Counted from the first letter of the stretch, positions 1-13,546 are shown. The stretch is DNA of 64,000 nt from Melitaea cinxia (GCF_905220565.1 NC_059401.1:955001-1019000), one strand, 5' to 3'. A program made the numbers and translations. Notes: a model not told the origin generated them from the letters alone.

Positions 1-487
1 TTTAATGCATATTTTGTGTTACCTTAATCTTCAAAGACTATACTTATTTAAAAATATTTGAAAAATATAGCGTCTTTTTGCGTTATCCGACTTATATGGA
101 TTAGGTAACAGAACAGAGAAGATGTACCTAGATGCTTCGAATTTTTTTTCTTTTTTAAATTATTATGAATCAAAACTTCCTAGAACTCAGCAAATTATTA
201 TTGTGAAACATTCTGGTCTTAGATGTTTTTTTTTTAAAGTTAAAACTACTTATTTAAAAGTCATCAAAATCTGTTCCGTCATTTCGGTATCCAGTTGTAG
301 GTACATATAGAAGAATTATAATCCATATGAATAAAAAATATTCGCAGATTTCTGCAAATATGTATAAGTATGAGTATAAAAGTATGCATGAGCATGGCTT
401 TCAGAGGATTTCACCAAATTGGATTTATTTTAGTGTTCGATATTCCTAGGACTAGGTTATATAAAATAAAATATAAAAAGTCAATAT

Positions 488-927
488 ATTTCCAAAAAAA
501 AAACGAGGGTACTTTAGACCACATGACTGAAGTAAAACTTCTGCACAATAGGCATGCACTGTATCTTAGGTATACGAAACGTAACTGGCTATGAGCGAAA
601 TAGAGAAATATAGATAATTGTGTTTGCTGGCAAACGAAAAATACCAACTTCAAATACATCGACAAGTAATACAATCGACAAGTAAGTGTGGTACACTTAG
701 GATATCTCCTTTCGACGAAGTTATCCCCGAACATACATAAAATATGTATACGGTCGAATTGAATAACCCCCTCCTTTTTTGAAGTCGGTTGAAAAGTGCA
801 CTCTCTCTCTTGCTCAGTTCGCCTCACCCGATCACGATTTTTGTAACGCTCTCGTCACGCATTCACCAGCTTACTCCCCAAGTCAAACGTTTGTAAAGAA
901 GTTTTACTTCAAAAACATTGCGTTACG
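488..927 (+). mobile_element. Family G MITE interrupted by family F
   Basis: A G copy starts near 488 (ACGAGGGTACTTTAGACCAC), has TGAAGTAAAACTTCTG at 527 and closes with AGAAGTTTTACTTCA at 898-912, an inverted pair. Its centre is split by a family F block at about 615-793. Confidence 0.6.
615..793 (-). mobile_element. Family F fragment inside family G
   Basis: Begins TTTGCTGGCAAACGAAAAAT and ends CCTCCTTTTTTGAAGTCGGT, the two ends seen in other F copies. The interior is shortened. It lies within a G element and so is younger than it. Confidence 0.6.
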
Positions 928-1025
928 AAGTTCACAATGTTTGCTTATCTACTTCTTATATTTAAGATGACAGTTTGGAAACGTTCTCGAAGTATATATT
1001 AATCGATAATCAAAATATATATATG

Positions 1026-1224
1026 ACTAGCTGACCTGGCGAACTTCGTATCACCTTATTTTTTTCTGAAATATAATAATAACATAATATATCAAAATAA
1101 AATATAGCCTATCTTTTAAGTTGGACCAAACTGCACACGGTGTGCAAATTTTACTAAAATCGGTTAAGTAGTTTAGGAGTCCATTGAGGACAAACATTGT
1201 GACACGAGATTTATATATATTAAG
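1026..1224 (+). repeat. Family E repeat, diverged
   Basis: Starts CTAGCTGACCTGGCGAACTT and ends with the shared AACATTGTGACACGAGATTT followed by a TATATAT run. Confidence 0.6.
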
Positions 1225-1424
1225 ACTAACTGACCCCGCAAACGTTGTTTTGCCATATACGTTATTAACCCCCTTGAGCCCCCGTATAACTTAGGGTTAT
1301 GAAAAATAGATGTTGTTCGATTCTCAGACCTACCCGATATGCACACAAAATTTTATGAGAGTCGGTCGAGCCATTTCAGAGGAGTTTAACTACAAACACC
1401 GCGACACGAGAATTTTATATATTA
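1225..1424 (+). repeat. Family E repeat
   Basis: Starts ACTAACTGACCCCGCAAACG, carries the CCCCGTATAACTTAGGGTTA block and ends GACACGAGAATTTTATATAT. Head to tail with the previous copy. Confidence 0.65.
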
Positions 1425-1662
1425 GATAATGATCATATAAATAATTTCAAAGTATTTAATAACACAGTGTACAACAGTATCATTCATCTTGTTAGCTCTC
1501 AGTAAGCATACTTTATTTCGTCTCTTACATAACACGTATCACATAATTATACTGCTGCGGTCACGATTTTAACGCAATGTCGCTCGCAGGGAGACAACGG
1601 TATTCAAATTACACAGTATTAGAAATAATATAATTTGAAATTTTATATGTAAATAATTATAC

Positions 1663-1845
1663 GAGTTTTTTGAAGTAAAACCTCTTTACGCCCGCTTGAC
1701 TTGACAGCTGTAAGCTGGTGAATGCGTGACGAGAGCGTTATGGAAAGTGTGATCGGACGAGGCGAACGGAAGTTGAGAGGGAGATATAAGTTAGTGAAGA
1801 TAGAGAGTTTTAATTCAGTCGTGTGGTCTAAAGCAGACTTGTAGT
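1663..1845 (-). mobile_element. Family G MITE
   Basis: Reverse-orientation G copy: TGAAGTAAAACCTCTTTACG on the left, then GGTGAATGCGTGACGAGAGC, ending TCAGTCGTGTGGTCTAAAGC. Confidence 0.6.
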
Positions 1846-3445
1846 TTTGTGTATCTATCTATTTTTTATCTGTGTATTTATCTATCTGTATATACTCTCT
1901 ATAGCTATATAATTTTTTAAAACGAGTAACTGCAGGATTTTTTGCCGATTCTTGTCTACAGAATCTACATTCCGAATCGATGATAGGTTTACTTTTAATC
2001 ATATTAATGATTAAATTTGTAAAATGACGAATGTTCTTTTGAAGCCTATTTGAATTAAGTTATTTTTGATTTTGATTTTAAATGTATCTGTACATATACA
2101 TAATTATTGATAACACTCAACATTTGTTGCGTAATCTTTATTATTAAAATTAAAATACAATATTAATTATTCTCCATCTTGTGCATAAGTTTCTGGAATA
2201 TGTCTTACACTACAATCTACATTAATTTAGGATTCCATAGAAAAATGATCTCCTCTATTTTATATAGTGTTAAATACTACAAATTAAAAAAAAAATATCT
2301 ATATGTTAAAGTCGAAAATTACGGACGGAGGAGTGTGAAATTTCGCACAATTATATTTTATATAGAGGAGTGCAGATTGTTAATATTTTATTTAAATTAT
2401 GCATAAACAATACATAAAATCAAAAAAAAAAAACATTACACACACTACCATATATTTACCACACGCGTATTTATACTCTTTTGTTTATTATTAAAGAAAT
2501 ATAATCTTTGACAACAGAACCTTACAATACAATACACTACAAATATACTTTATTGTACAACCAGAAACAATACATGTAACATAAAAGAAAAAGAAACAAG
2601 CAAGAAATAATAATAACAAAAAAAAGGAATGTACAAAAGGCGGTCTTATCGCTAAAGAGCGATCTCCTTACCTTATGAACCTTAATGAATATAATTCCGT
2701 TTAATTCCATTAAAATATGTTATAACCGGACGAGCCTTATTAAATTATTCAAAGAATTTTAAAATATTTATGTATTGTTGAGTTGAGTTGTTATCTAAAA
2801 TATTTATTACAAATCGGTAAAAAATAAAAATTAAGCGCTTACAAATGACTATTTATTATTATTTAAGTAAATTTTAACGGATTTAAAATCGAAGCTTCTA
2901 GATTTTTAATAAACGGTAATATAATTTGAGGAATGTACGTCGAAAATAGATGAAGGCTAAACTCCGAGTAATTAAAAGTATTTATTAAACACATCTGTGA
3001 TTTTTTGAATATTAAATTGGATTATTGCATCCGACAGGAAGTTTCGAAAGAGTAATTATAGACTGGAATGTTCGTTTTGGAAGCAACGGGTTTTAAAACA
3101 CGCGCGTAGACAATTTTAAGCTACGGTTCAAGTATTGATATTATATTCTTAGAAAAATTTTTAGTTTAAGGTTTCAACTGAACATTGTTACAAACATTAT
3201 ATACATTTATCAAAAGCATGTTTCTATTGATTTTTTATGGATTTTGGATAAAACCGTGTCTTGTGAATATTTATTTTTATTTTTGAGAGATTTAGTGGTG
3301 TTTAGTGAAGCATAGCGATATTGAACCGTTGCAAATTATTATTTTCAATCATTTACTCTATTTATTACGTTTTTGTAGTGTCAGGCTTTACAAAGACGTA
3401 TTGTTATACATTACACTAGCAAAAAAAACTTTCCTTTTTCACAAA
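1846..3445. other. AT-rich intergenic sequence
   Basis: No supported gene. Short open frames here are AT-rich and have no recognisable motif; poly-T/A tracts are frequent. Confidence 0.6.
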
Positions 3446-3662
3446 ACTAGGTCGGCAAACAAGCGTACGGCTCTCCTGAAGTTAAGCGATTACCGTAACT
3501 TATAGACGTCTGCAACACCAGAAGCATCGCAAGCTGGTTGCCCAACCTATCCACTGTAATACAACACTGCTTGAAAGTATTATTTAGCTGTGATCATCTG
3601 TAAGGTTGGATGCTTCCCAGTCAGACAGCATCAGAGCTTCCTATTGTGCCCTTCCTCAACGA
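3446..3662 (-). mobile_element. Family D retroposon
   Basis: Reads GGTCGGCAAACAAGCGTACG at the left, through the AGTATTATTTAGCTGTGATC block to GCCCTTCCTCAACG; - orientation with its 3' end on the left. Confidence 0.65.
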
Positions 3663-5874
3663 AAAGCGCTGACAACAGCAATTAGACGTGCTTTTATATA
3701 CATAGATATTAGTATAAGTATATAATTATATAGGCAGGTGAGTGTCAACTTGTGTCGTGATCAATGTGTGATATACAGAGTAATTTTATCGGTCACTTGT
3801 GTAATCTTGACATAGATATTAATTATAAAATACGTCATTGGTATTCCAATATAAATACATTAATAAAAATTATGATATGTTTACGTAATTATTATGAATG
3901 CGATATTTTATATTTATTATTCAAATGAGACACTTTAATTTGTCTACTGTTATAGTTTTTCTCTTGATTAAATTACATACAGATATTATTTTTTTAATAT
4001 TATTACTCTCACACGGAGAAAAAGGCCTATGACCAGCAGTGGAATGTTACAGACTGAATCCTAAATGTAATTAATTGAAATCATGTCAAATAAAGTAATT
4101 GTCTTAAAATATATAAATCAATTTTAATACGTTAAGTGTTAAGATGTGTCTTTACCGATCATCAAAAGCGAAGCGAAGCGTTCTTTTGATTTTCTTTTCC
4201 ATTCGCTTAATGTGGACCGTTCGACAAAAACTATGAATTTACCTCTATTTGTCTATACAACTAACTAATCAAAAAAAAATACCAATTAAATAACTGCATC
4301 CGTGCCTATTGAGTAATAATTGCAAAATTATACTAAAAGGTTATTTTTTTATAAACAGAACCGTGTCCATTTCCATTTGATAAAAAATATTATTCGAGTA
4401 GATATGTGTACTACTTGGTCTTCTAAACGTTGTTATGCCATATAAATTATTTCAAATAAATATTTTGGCAGATAAATGGAGAGTCTATGACTGAATGGGA
4501 AATAGAGTCTTGACTCGGCAAACAATATTGTGCGATATAAATTACTAGCTGTGCTCTACGGTTCCACATGTGTTAATTTGGGGAAAAAGTAGTCTATAGA
4601 TCCATCTTCAGAAAATGGGCTATTCAACGTGAAAAGATTTTTTAAATTAGAACCAGTATTTTCCGAGATTAACGTGTTTACTTAATAATATTAGTATACA
4701 CTTCTTGTCAATAGAGGTTAGATATTGTATTATATATTTTAGCTTATCTCACGTTGGAGAGTGGTCTTAATGTTGGTGTCGTGTTAGACTGTGAAATGTC
4801 GCTGGGCGACATTATTAAATCGAAACTAAGGACGAATGCCTTTCTCGTGATTTGGCGAACACTACCACTTGGAATCGAGCGGACAGCTATCTTTAATATT
4901 TACATTACCAAATTTGTAGAGTGCTATAAAAATAAAAAACAATTTAATTTTTTGTTAATTTTTTTTAAATATAGGCTCTATTTTTGCTAGTCTGTTTATG
5001 ATCTGACGTTTTATAGGCTACACAGATTGTTTGTATTGTATGTGATACTAGACCGGTGATATGTATCCTACGATATCGAATTTGTTTTACCTAAAACTTT
5101 TTAAAGATTTTGTTTATTACTATCTGTAGCCCGCGATTTTATTCGCACTTAAATAATAAAAAAGAATCTTATATTCTTCCTCGGTAAATGAGATATCCAC
5201 GAACCAGATGAACAAACAAACTTTTCAGCATCATAATATTAGTATAGATATCTGCCTTGGTTTTTTAGATATTTGTGTCTTCGCAGGTTAAGTAATCATG
5301 AAAATAGTAGTAATTAATTTTACGTAAATTATGAAACTAAGTCAAATCTGGATTGTAATGATAGTGTTTCTTAGAAAAAAGCAGTTTTTCTGAAAAACTG
5401 CGGAGTTTCTTGCCGGTTCATCTCTGTAGAATCTACATGTCAATTCGACGGTAGATTCACTTTTAACGATAGTTAAAATTTTATATTCAAGTTTCGAAGG
5501 TACTTTTGAAGCCTATTTGAATAAAGTAATTCTCATTTTATGAAAATGCAAAAAGTTCTTTCATTCAATTTGTTTTTTTTTTATGTTCTTTTGCAAAGAC
5601 CTTTTTTCTAGAATGTTTTGATAATATTAATTGTATATTTCTATTATTCCATTCTTAAGACTGTTTACATTTTAGACACGTAACACTTTCGCTAGTTGAG
5701 CAAGTGTTGCACGGTTCATTCGTACATATTACGACGGTGACGCTAATTTTTCCTCAATATCTTTTGTTATATAGTAAATTTAGTTACAATTATCAGAATC
5801 CGTGTAAAATGTCAAAAATTGATGAAAATAGGAACGTAATACATTTAAATTGACATAAACAGACGAAGGAGGAG
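3663..5874. other. Intergenic sequence with short repeat scraps
   Basis: No gene seen. Contains a family C 3' scrap at about 4012-4066, a family E-like block at about 4543-4695 (CTAGCTGTGCTCTACGG) and an E-like scrap at about 5128-5245. Confidence 0.5.
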
Positions 5875-6078
5875 GATCCTTCTCCTACATGGGGAAAGAG
5901 GCCTATCATTATTGGCCTTAGTCTGTCTATTGCAGACGATTTAGACAGTGTCAGACAGACACTGTGTCGCCTAGGCCACTCTTCAGAAAAACTCTGCGCC
6001 ACCCTCTCGACCTCACTGGCTAGGCTCACAGGACCTATAGCATAAAGAGGCCTATAGCAGTGAGATATTACAGGCTAA
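5875..6078 (+). repeat. Family H / C composite
   Basis: A family C 3'-end motif surrounds a segment (about 5910-6035) carrying GACGATTTAGACAGTGTCAG and CACCCTCTCGACCTCACTGG. The same segment occurs in inverse orientation at about 53025-53155. On the - strand it can be read as SEVERVAQSFSEE, perhaps a LINE coding fragment. Confidence 0.5.
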
Positions 6079-6296
6079 AGCGAAACAGACGAAGCTTGGA
6101 TGGATCTCAAAGTATAATTTTAATATGATTTCTCATTGTGAAGTATATGTACTACATGTTTAAACATTTTTTTTTCGCCTTTTCGCTAAGTATTCGATGT
6201 AAGAACACAACAATTGAAAGCTCGTTACTCATATAATATAATAACTTTATAGTGTAAATAAGTGCACTAGCTGATTTAATAACTCTGTAGGTAAGT

Positions 6297-6506
6297 AAAC
6301 TCGCTGACCCCGCAAAAGTTGTTTTGTGTATGTTATTAACTCCCTTATACCCCTTCCCCCTTATAACTTAGGGGTATGAAAAATAGATATTGGCTGACTC
6401 TCAGACCTACCCGATATGCACACAAAATTTCATAAAAATCAGTCCAGCCGTTTCGGAAGGAGTATGTTAACTAACATTGTGACACGAGAATTTTAAATAT
6501 AAGATT
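6297..6506 (+). repeat. Family E repeat
   Basis: CTCGCTGACCCCGCAAAAGT at the start and GTGACACGAGAATTTTAAAT at the end; well conserved with the copies at 43.8 kb and 61.1 kb. Confidence 0.65.
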
Positions 6507-7235
6507 ACCGTAATGGCCGACAAGCGTATGATCCACCTAAGAATCCACGCTATCAGCATAATTTATCCACAACTGGCAACGCATAAAGGAGCGTCCAGCA
6601 GAGATTTTTATATCTTATGTCTTGATAATTATCTTATTAAAGTGTCAATTTAAAGATAATGATTTCGATGTGATTACTAATTGGTCGTAAATATAATAAT
6701 TTATTTTTAAAATTTTAATTTGTAAAAGAACGATTCGGAGGTGCTCTTGGAGCCTATTGGAATAAAGCTGTTTTTGATTTTGATCTTGATAACTCGTTCT
6801 GTGTTAAGATTTTCGTATTTTTATTGCGTTAATAATGCCATTAATCTAATTTTCCTCAGTAATTGCAGTCAAAGTGATCTAGTTTCGTCATAATCGATAT
6901 TATTAATCGAGTTATTGATTACATTCGCTTTTAAGCATCGTTTGATATATATTCGGCTGATCAAAGTGGATTTTGTGTTGTAACACTATTAGGTGTTCAA
7001 TTTTAGTCACTTAATTATAGGCGTAAGAAAAAAATGTGTTTTACGTAATACGAAATACACGTCCGAGTAATACTACGCCTACTGTAGTTTAGGAACTTTC
7101 TACATTTAAAAGGAAAACGGTTGTAATTGTTAAATTATAATATTTCTACTTCTCTGAGCTACTAAACCTATAAATTATCGACTTTTTTTTTCTTTAGAAG
7201 TTCCTCTATACTTAAAATAAATATAATAATACGAT
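6507..7235. other. AT-rich intergenic sequence
   Basis: A degraded family D scrap is possible at about 6510-6590. Nothing else recognisable. Confidence 0.5.
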
Positions 7236-7565
7236 TTAGTCTTTAGCATCCCCACTACTGGGCATGAGCCTCTTTCTAGACGTAGGAGAGGGATTAAAGC
7301 CTAACGCCGAAGCCACCACGCTGTTCCACTGCGGGTTGGCGGATATGTTCCCTTCTATGAGTAACGATGGCTATCAGGTGCATATGGTGACAACCAGGAC
7401 CGACACCTTAACATGTTCTTCAGGGCATGGTGGGAACTCAACAAGGATAGACGTCCAAATCTGATAGAAATATTTGTACAAATACAAATATCCATCCCGA
7501 GCAGGAATCGAACACGCAAACCGTCGGTGTTTTAGACGACTCCTCGCACAACTGCACTCGAACTA
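7236..7565 (-). mobile_element. Family C tRNA-headed SINE
   Basis: Carries CACTACTGGGCATGAGCCTC, ACGATGGCTATCAGGTGCAT, GACCGACACCTTAACATG and, at its head on the right, a B-box-like ATCGAACACGCAAACC. Short open frames within it are not genes. Confidence 0.6.
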
Positions 7566-9743
7566 TTGTTAATATATTATAAATAATGAAATTATGTGGT
7601 GTCATGGGACACCAGGTAGGAACGAAGTTCCTTCGGATAGTATAGGATCAACACAATTTAAAAAACAAATGTTGAATTTTATATATATTGTCTACTTCTT
7701 GATTTTTTTTTTTAATTTTGTCGATTGGTTTTTAATTAAGTACATAAAAGTATTTAGGAAATTTAGTATTTTAGAAAATAACAAATACTATAAAATAAAA
7801 TAAATCAAACAAAATAATAATAATAATAATAATTTAGTTTTACTAACGTCATATTATACAGTCGTGTGATTGATATTACGTCACTTCCGTTATATATTCT
7901 TCTTACGGTTTTAGTATCACATTTTTTTTAGTTCGACCGCCCAGCCAAAAGTCAAGCCTGCCGTAAGGAACTTCGTTCCTATAATACCTTATTAAGTTAG
8001 CGTAGTATTTTTTGGTGTTTGATCAAAGTGATCTGTCATATCGACCTATAATTGTTATAATTATTTCTACTATATTACATTGCTAACATATAAATAATTT
8101 TAATATCTTATTTTAGTTTACACATTTCCCTTCCACGCTAGGCACGAAATGTATATTACTACGCCTGATTAGCACCCGTGAACAATTAAAATCAAATTCA
8201 ACACGTTGCACCCACAGAACCATCTCGAATCAAAGTTTCATTTAGCTTGAAGTTGGGAGAGCGATTTTGACACATAAGTTATATAACAACGCGTGTGTGA
8301 ATTCTGACAATAAAAAAATGGCTGACAAAATAAACATGTAAAAATGCATCATTGTCATGAGCATTTGTAAAATTATAAAACGCAGTTCACGAGACCCGTT
8401 ACATTACAACACGAAATAACTTTCCCAATATTTTACACCTTAGTCTCTTATTATTGTATAAGTACCAACTCTAATTGTCTCATACATAAGAATTATATTT
8501 GTAAAAGAATCATTTATTTTATGTTTGTAACATATGTATTGAAATTTTTGCAAAAAAATTAAGCAAAAGATTAATTAAGGCTAAAAATAATTAGCGTCTG
8601 ATTCGCGAAGATGTCCTTGTGTTTGTTTTATTTAATACACATTTACATTATATATGTACATTCACCTAAAAACCATATATGCGGATAAGAAGTATTACAT
8701 AGGCTTTTTTTATATTACTAGTTGACTCGGTGAACTTTTTGCGGCTACATTTTTTTTGTTTATTTATCATTTTTAATTTTACTGAACACAAAAAAATTCA
8801 AAGATGGCGCCCTAAAATTGATTCTTTTTTTTTGACAAAAGAAGACAATGACACACAGAACACATATACACATAGTTAACCATGAGTGAAATTAAGCCAA
8901 GGTGTCAGCACGTGTTCTCACGGCTATTATGTTTTGTAAGTGAAATTTGTGACGTCACAAGTATGTAAGTTCGCAACTATATGTCGTCTTAAAGAAATTA
9001 AAACATATTCATGTATATGTTACATATATGAATTTGTGATTCATCTTACAATTGTTCTTTTCGAAATAATTCAAAGACTTTTCCACTCAACTTAATCATT
9101 TTATTAGTATCTTTAATTATTATTAATATCGATAATTCTAATTCTAAGCTGACCCAACAGACAATATCCTGCCCTTCGTACTATCAAACGCGTGAAGTTG
9201 AAATAATAGTTACGTTTTGTAAAAATTTCCAACTTCCTGTAAGTCTTTATCCCATCAAAAGTATGTATAACAATCATTTATAAAGTCTATTATTTAGGAA
9301 ACATTAGACTTTCACTACTATCACAATTGTCACTCGTGTCCATCATAGAGGAAATTACCCAATTTCGATTACGTTTTCTAGAAACAAAACTATTATGTAA
9401 CGTAATTTGGCATGCTCGAATTGTTTATGTTACATTTATTTTTTATCTGTGCACATTAATAGTCTGTCTAACTGCGCATGTGTGACGAAAAAAATTATAT
9501 AAAACCTTCTTTGCTTAAATCTCTACATTCTTAACATAAAATAAAATTTCTTATGCTTCTTATTTAGGATTAATGACAGGAAAATTATACAAAGCCTTCT
9601 TTATTTCATATTTTTATTTTAATATTTGACAGGAAATCTTTATATTTCGGAAGAAATTCTGTGGTATACAAAAAATAATGTTGTAGATTACTGTCTAATC
9701 AAAGTCAAAAATTCCTTCATTCAAGTAGGCTTCAAAACAATCT
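7566..9743. other. AT-rich intergenic sequence
   Basis: No gene seen. It includes an (ATA)n run near 7812-7832 and an E-like scrap near 8718-8760. Confidence 0.5.
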
Positions 9744-9880
9744 TTAAATCAGTCAGTCAGTCAGTCAGTTCAGCCTATTGCAATGCTGGACATAGGCCTC
9801 CCCAAGTTCGCGCCAAACATCCCGTTTTTCCGCAATCCTCATCCAGCCTACACCAGCAATCTTGCATATCGTCAGTCCAA
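9744..9880 (-). mobile_element. LINE 3' end with (ACTG)n tail
   Basis: Read on the - strand it ends GGAGGCCTATGTCCAGCATT, then GCAATAGGCTGAA, then ACTGACTGACTG. The 3' tail of short tandem repeats is typical of RTE-type elements. Related to the 3' end of family B. Confidence 0.55.
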
Positions 9881-10373
9881 TTATAATCACTTACAAATTA
9901 TAATTATTACCTACATTAATCTTAAATTAAATTTGTTTGGTAATTGTAAAGCTCTACAATCGATTTGCAACGTAGATTTCTCGGCAAGAACTCAACATTT
10001 ATTTTTCTGAAAATCGGTCAGTCATTTTAAAATTTCCTACCAGAGGATAAGAGACATTGAAATAAAAAATTATTTTAGTCCACTGCATACACATACCTAA
10101 TTAACTGTTTTATCAACTAGCTACGTTTACTTGTCAATTACATCGAAGTCGGTTTTGTTAGTTTGCAAGCAAAATCAATTATATATCTATTACACTTTTC
10201 CTCGAAACGTGGACACCCGGTTATGTCTGCGTTATGTCACGAACTGGGTCGCGAGCAATGCTATATTTACTTGGTAAAATTTCTATTTTAATATTACTAA
10301 TGCATAGTTAATGTTTGAATGTAATTTTTTCTAACTTTAACTAATTTTTTTTATACAATTGATCTGCAACTAA

Positions 10374-10485
10374 GCATAAAGCTCACCTGGTGGTAAGCGA
10401 TTACCGTAGCGTTGAAGACTCTACCCCCAAACCCCGCAGGAGTCCCGGACACCTTACCACAGGAACAAATCACTGCTTGAAAATA
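10374..10485 (-). mobile_element. Family D fragment
   Basis: Reads AAAGCTCACCTGGTGGTAAG then CGATTACCGTAGCG and AACAAATCACTGCTTGAAA, the 3' portion of D in reverse. Confidence 0.5.
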
Positions 10486-11244
10486 ATATTATTTCTTTTA
10501 TGCAAGCCATGACTATATTTATAATAATTGACAGTTTTGTAGAAAGATCACTGAGGAGTTTTTTGCCGGTTTTTTGCCGCAAAACCTATATTTATTTTTG
10601 GGGGTAGTTTCACAATTAACATTTTTTTAGCTGTTATAATCATATGTAGATGTAAAATGCTGTTTTAGTGGCTTAATTTTTTTTAAAGAATTTGTTTTTT
10701 TTTTGTATTATTTTTTGTAAATCAAGTTGAAGTCAAGTTGTTAGTAAATATAGATTTTTGATAAGTGAAAACGTTTAAGCTAATAAATGTGTGAATATGT
10801 AAATATATTAAGTACAGAAATAAATAAAATAACCAAAGGATCTAGATTAAAAGGCTTTACGTATACTTTTTGTGTAAATAATCATTACCGAAGCGAACTT
10901 AAAATATTAATCGCTTGGCATGTCTGAACTCTCCTGTTTCTTACATGTTGACGAGAGCGTGATTTTTTACCACGTTTAGATAATGTTGCTTTCTAATGAC
11001 GATAAAAATATTAAAATTATTTCTTATACAATTACATTTTAACTATACATTGACGTAATGTTTATTAAAATTGACTGTCGTACCAGCGGTCAGGAAATGT
11101 TTGTAAGGATCATACACATTGCGTTTGCTGGGTTTCGTCCGTTGATTTTCTGAATTATTTTTTTATACCTGAAACTATTATATAATAATAATATAAGCCT
11201 TTTATTTCAGACACAATTATTTTTCTTACTTAAATAACTTATCT

Positions 11245-11523
11245 CTAAATTATCGACACCGTGTCCGTTTGCCCTTGGTTGGCATAGGCCTCTTCCAGCT
11301 TCTTCCAATATTTTCTTTCTCGAGCTATTCTCGACCACACAGTACCCGCGACTGCTTTGATGTCATCTTCCCACCTTTTGTACTGCCTTCCTCGATTTCG
11401 CTTTCCACTTATGGGATACCAGTTCATAACCGTTTTACTCCATTTCTCTGAACCTCTCAGGATGTGTTCTGTCCTGTCCACTAATACCACGAAACTATTA
11501 TATAAATAGACATATAAATACAC
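11245..11523 (-). pseudogene. C-terminal fragment of a LINE reverse transcriptase
   Basis: The frame reads RTEHILRGSEKWSKTVMNWY, then GRQYKRWEDDIKAVAGTVW and WKKLEEAYANQG. This resembles the extreme C-terminus of RTE-type endonuclease/reverse-transcriptase proteins of Lepidoptera (GRP-x-x-RW-x-DD-x...W...LEEAY). No catalytic RT motif is present, so it is a 5'-truncated insertion. Confidence 0.7.
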
Positions 11524-11932
11524 TGTGTTTTTTATATTTATTAGTGTGTAATATAAACGTTAAAATAACTTTTATATCATATATAACAGTACCTTTCCAA
11601 TGTAATAACATATTTCGTAAAATAATTAATGACACATGACGCTACCGGGAGATGAACCGAGATTAATGAGATTGTAAATGCGGATATTAACTGAAAGGTC
11701 GCAGGTTCACATCTGGACTGGTTATATTTTAAATGCTCGTATATAAATCATTTGCTGTAGTTCGCGGTTTCACTCGCGTTATTTCCGATCACGTGGTGAT
11801 GTCGGAGTAAAAAGTAGTTGTGTTATTATGGATCTCCAACTAATCTACGTACCAATTGAATTACAATCAGTGCAGTAGTTTTGGCGTGAAAGAGTTTCAA
11901 ACATCCTTACAAACTTTCGTTTTAACGGAGGT

Positions 11933-12113
11933 AAGGCACAAGGAAGTTCGCGTCTTCGGTGCGACAAAGCCAGTACTGCGGTCACCAACCCGCCTGCCCA
12001 GCGTGGTGACTATGGGCAAAACACATGAGTTCACGTTATTTTTGACGTAAACTTGTGGATGCCTATGTCCAGCAGTGGACTATATAGGCTGTAATGATTG
12101 AAGGCACAAGGAA
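11933..12113 (+). mobile_element. Family B insertion with 13-bp target duplication
   Basis: A 5'-truncated B copy (11946-12100, from GTTCGCGTCTTCGG to GGCTGTAATGATTG) is flanked on both sides by AAGGCACAAGGAA (11933-11945 and 12101-12113). The duplicated sequence belongs to a family D copy, so B inserted into D by retrotransposition. Confidence 0.75.
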
Positions 12114-12357
12114 ATATCATGCTCAAAATCTGGAGCTGCCCGACTGGGGAAGTACCTCGACCTTACAGAAGATCACAGCTAAATAATACTGCTTTCAAGC
12201 AGTGTTGTGTTCTTGTTGGCTCCTGGACCAGACCTCCTGGGGGATTGGAGGTAGGGTCGGCAATGTTGCGATGCTTCTGGTGTTGCAAGCGTCTATAAGC
12301 TACGGTAATCGCTTACCAGCAGGTGAGCCGTATGCTTGTTTACCGGCCTAGTTGTAT
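12101..12357 (+). mobile_element. Family D retroposon (target of a B insertion)
   Basis: Contains CAAAATCTGGAGCTGCCCGA, TACGGTAATCGCTTACCAGC and GCTTGTTTACCGGCCTAGTT, followed by an A-rich tail. Confidence 0.7.
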
Positions 12358-13546
12358 AATAAAAAATTACTCAGCGCCAATCTGTCCTCAAATTATCAAT
12401 TTCTGTTGAGGTTTTTGTAACTAAGCAAATCATTTGCTACTTCCTCTAATTGGATAAAGTTATGTTAAGATCTAAATTATGAACCTCGTTTATATTACTA
12501 AACTAAAACTATGTTACTTTCTACCGGTGAAATATGTACAACATAACAACAAAAATACTCATAATTATGTAGAGAAATATGACAATATGACGGAAAAATT
12601 AAAAAAAAAAAATTAAAGATGTAAATTTATTGTATGCCATGTAAAAAAATCTTTTTTTTTTAAATATATAAATCAAATGAGGATTTATGCCAAGATCTTA
12701 AAAAGTTTATATGTGTGTGTACTCACAGAGAAAAGATACCTTTGCCCAGCTGTGGGATATTCAAATTTCAATTAATTAAAGCCTAATTAAAAATTTAATA
12801 TTATACAATTAAATATGCACTCACACATGCACACAGTTACGAAATAATACAACAATACAGAGAAGGATCGTTAAAATAATAATTATTATTGTATATTCAA
12901 ATGACTCCTGGGAACGTTTCTTAATTCACGTTATAATAAAATTTTGTCGCAACATACTGTCGACCGTTTCCAAGACCTTAATCTGCAATTAGTACTTAAT
13001 TAAGATTCCACGTTATTTCATTAAAAATTTTACTAAAATTTTTCTTTTGAAACTTTTATTTTAAAGTCGATATAGATAAGTCCGTGTCTGTACTCATCTG
13101 CGGTACCTGTAAATGTCATAGACATTTTAACTAATGAAAAAATTAGTGTGGGTAATCGTCCATGTAGGCAGGCAGATCTATGTTAAAATATGTAGAAACT
13201 TTTTTAAAACAATCTTTCACTAATAATTTCAAAAATAATAATAAAATGCAAAGTTATATTTAGACATGCGTTTAAAAGAATCTTTCAATAAACATCATTC
13301 TGTATTTGAATCGGAGAGGCTAACGATCGCGGACGAGACTTGACCTTGCGACCTTAAAATTTCTTTATGAATTATTCATAAGACAAGCGCGCATTTTATA
13401 AAATGATTAATATGATGAATTTGTAATTTATTGAAATAAAACTTTTTATATACTGATTTGCATTTAATACTTTCTTAATTAATTAATTTTAGTTGGTTAA
13501 TTTTCACACTTTTTACTATACGTTCTGTCAAAACATTTTTTTTTGA
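12358..13546. other. AT-rich intergenic sequence
   Basis: Only a family C 3' scrap near 12722-12768 is recognisable; no coding signal. Confidence 0.5.

Noticed and set aside
411..827. 138-codon - strand open frame
   Set aside because: It spans family G and F repeat sequence and reads no known domain.
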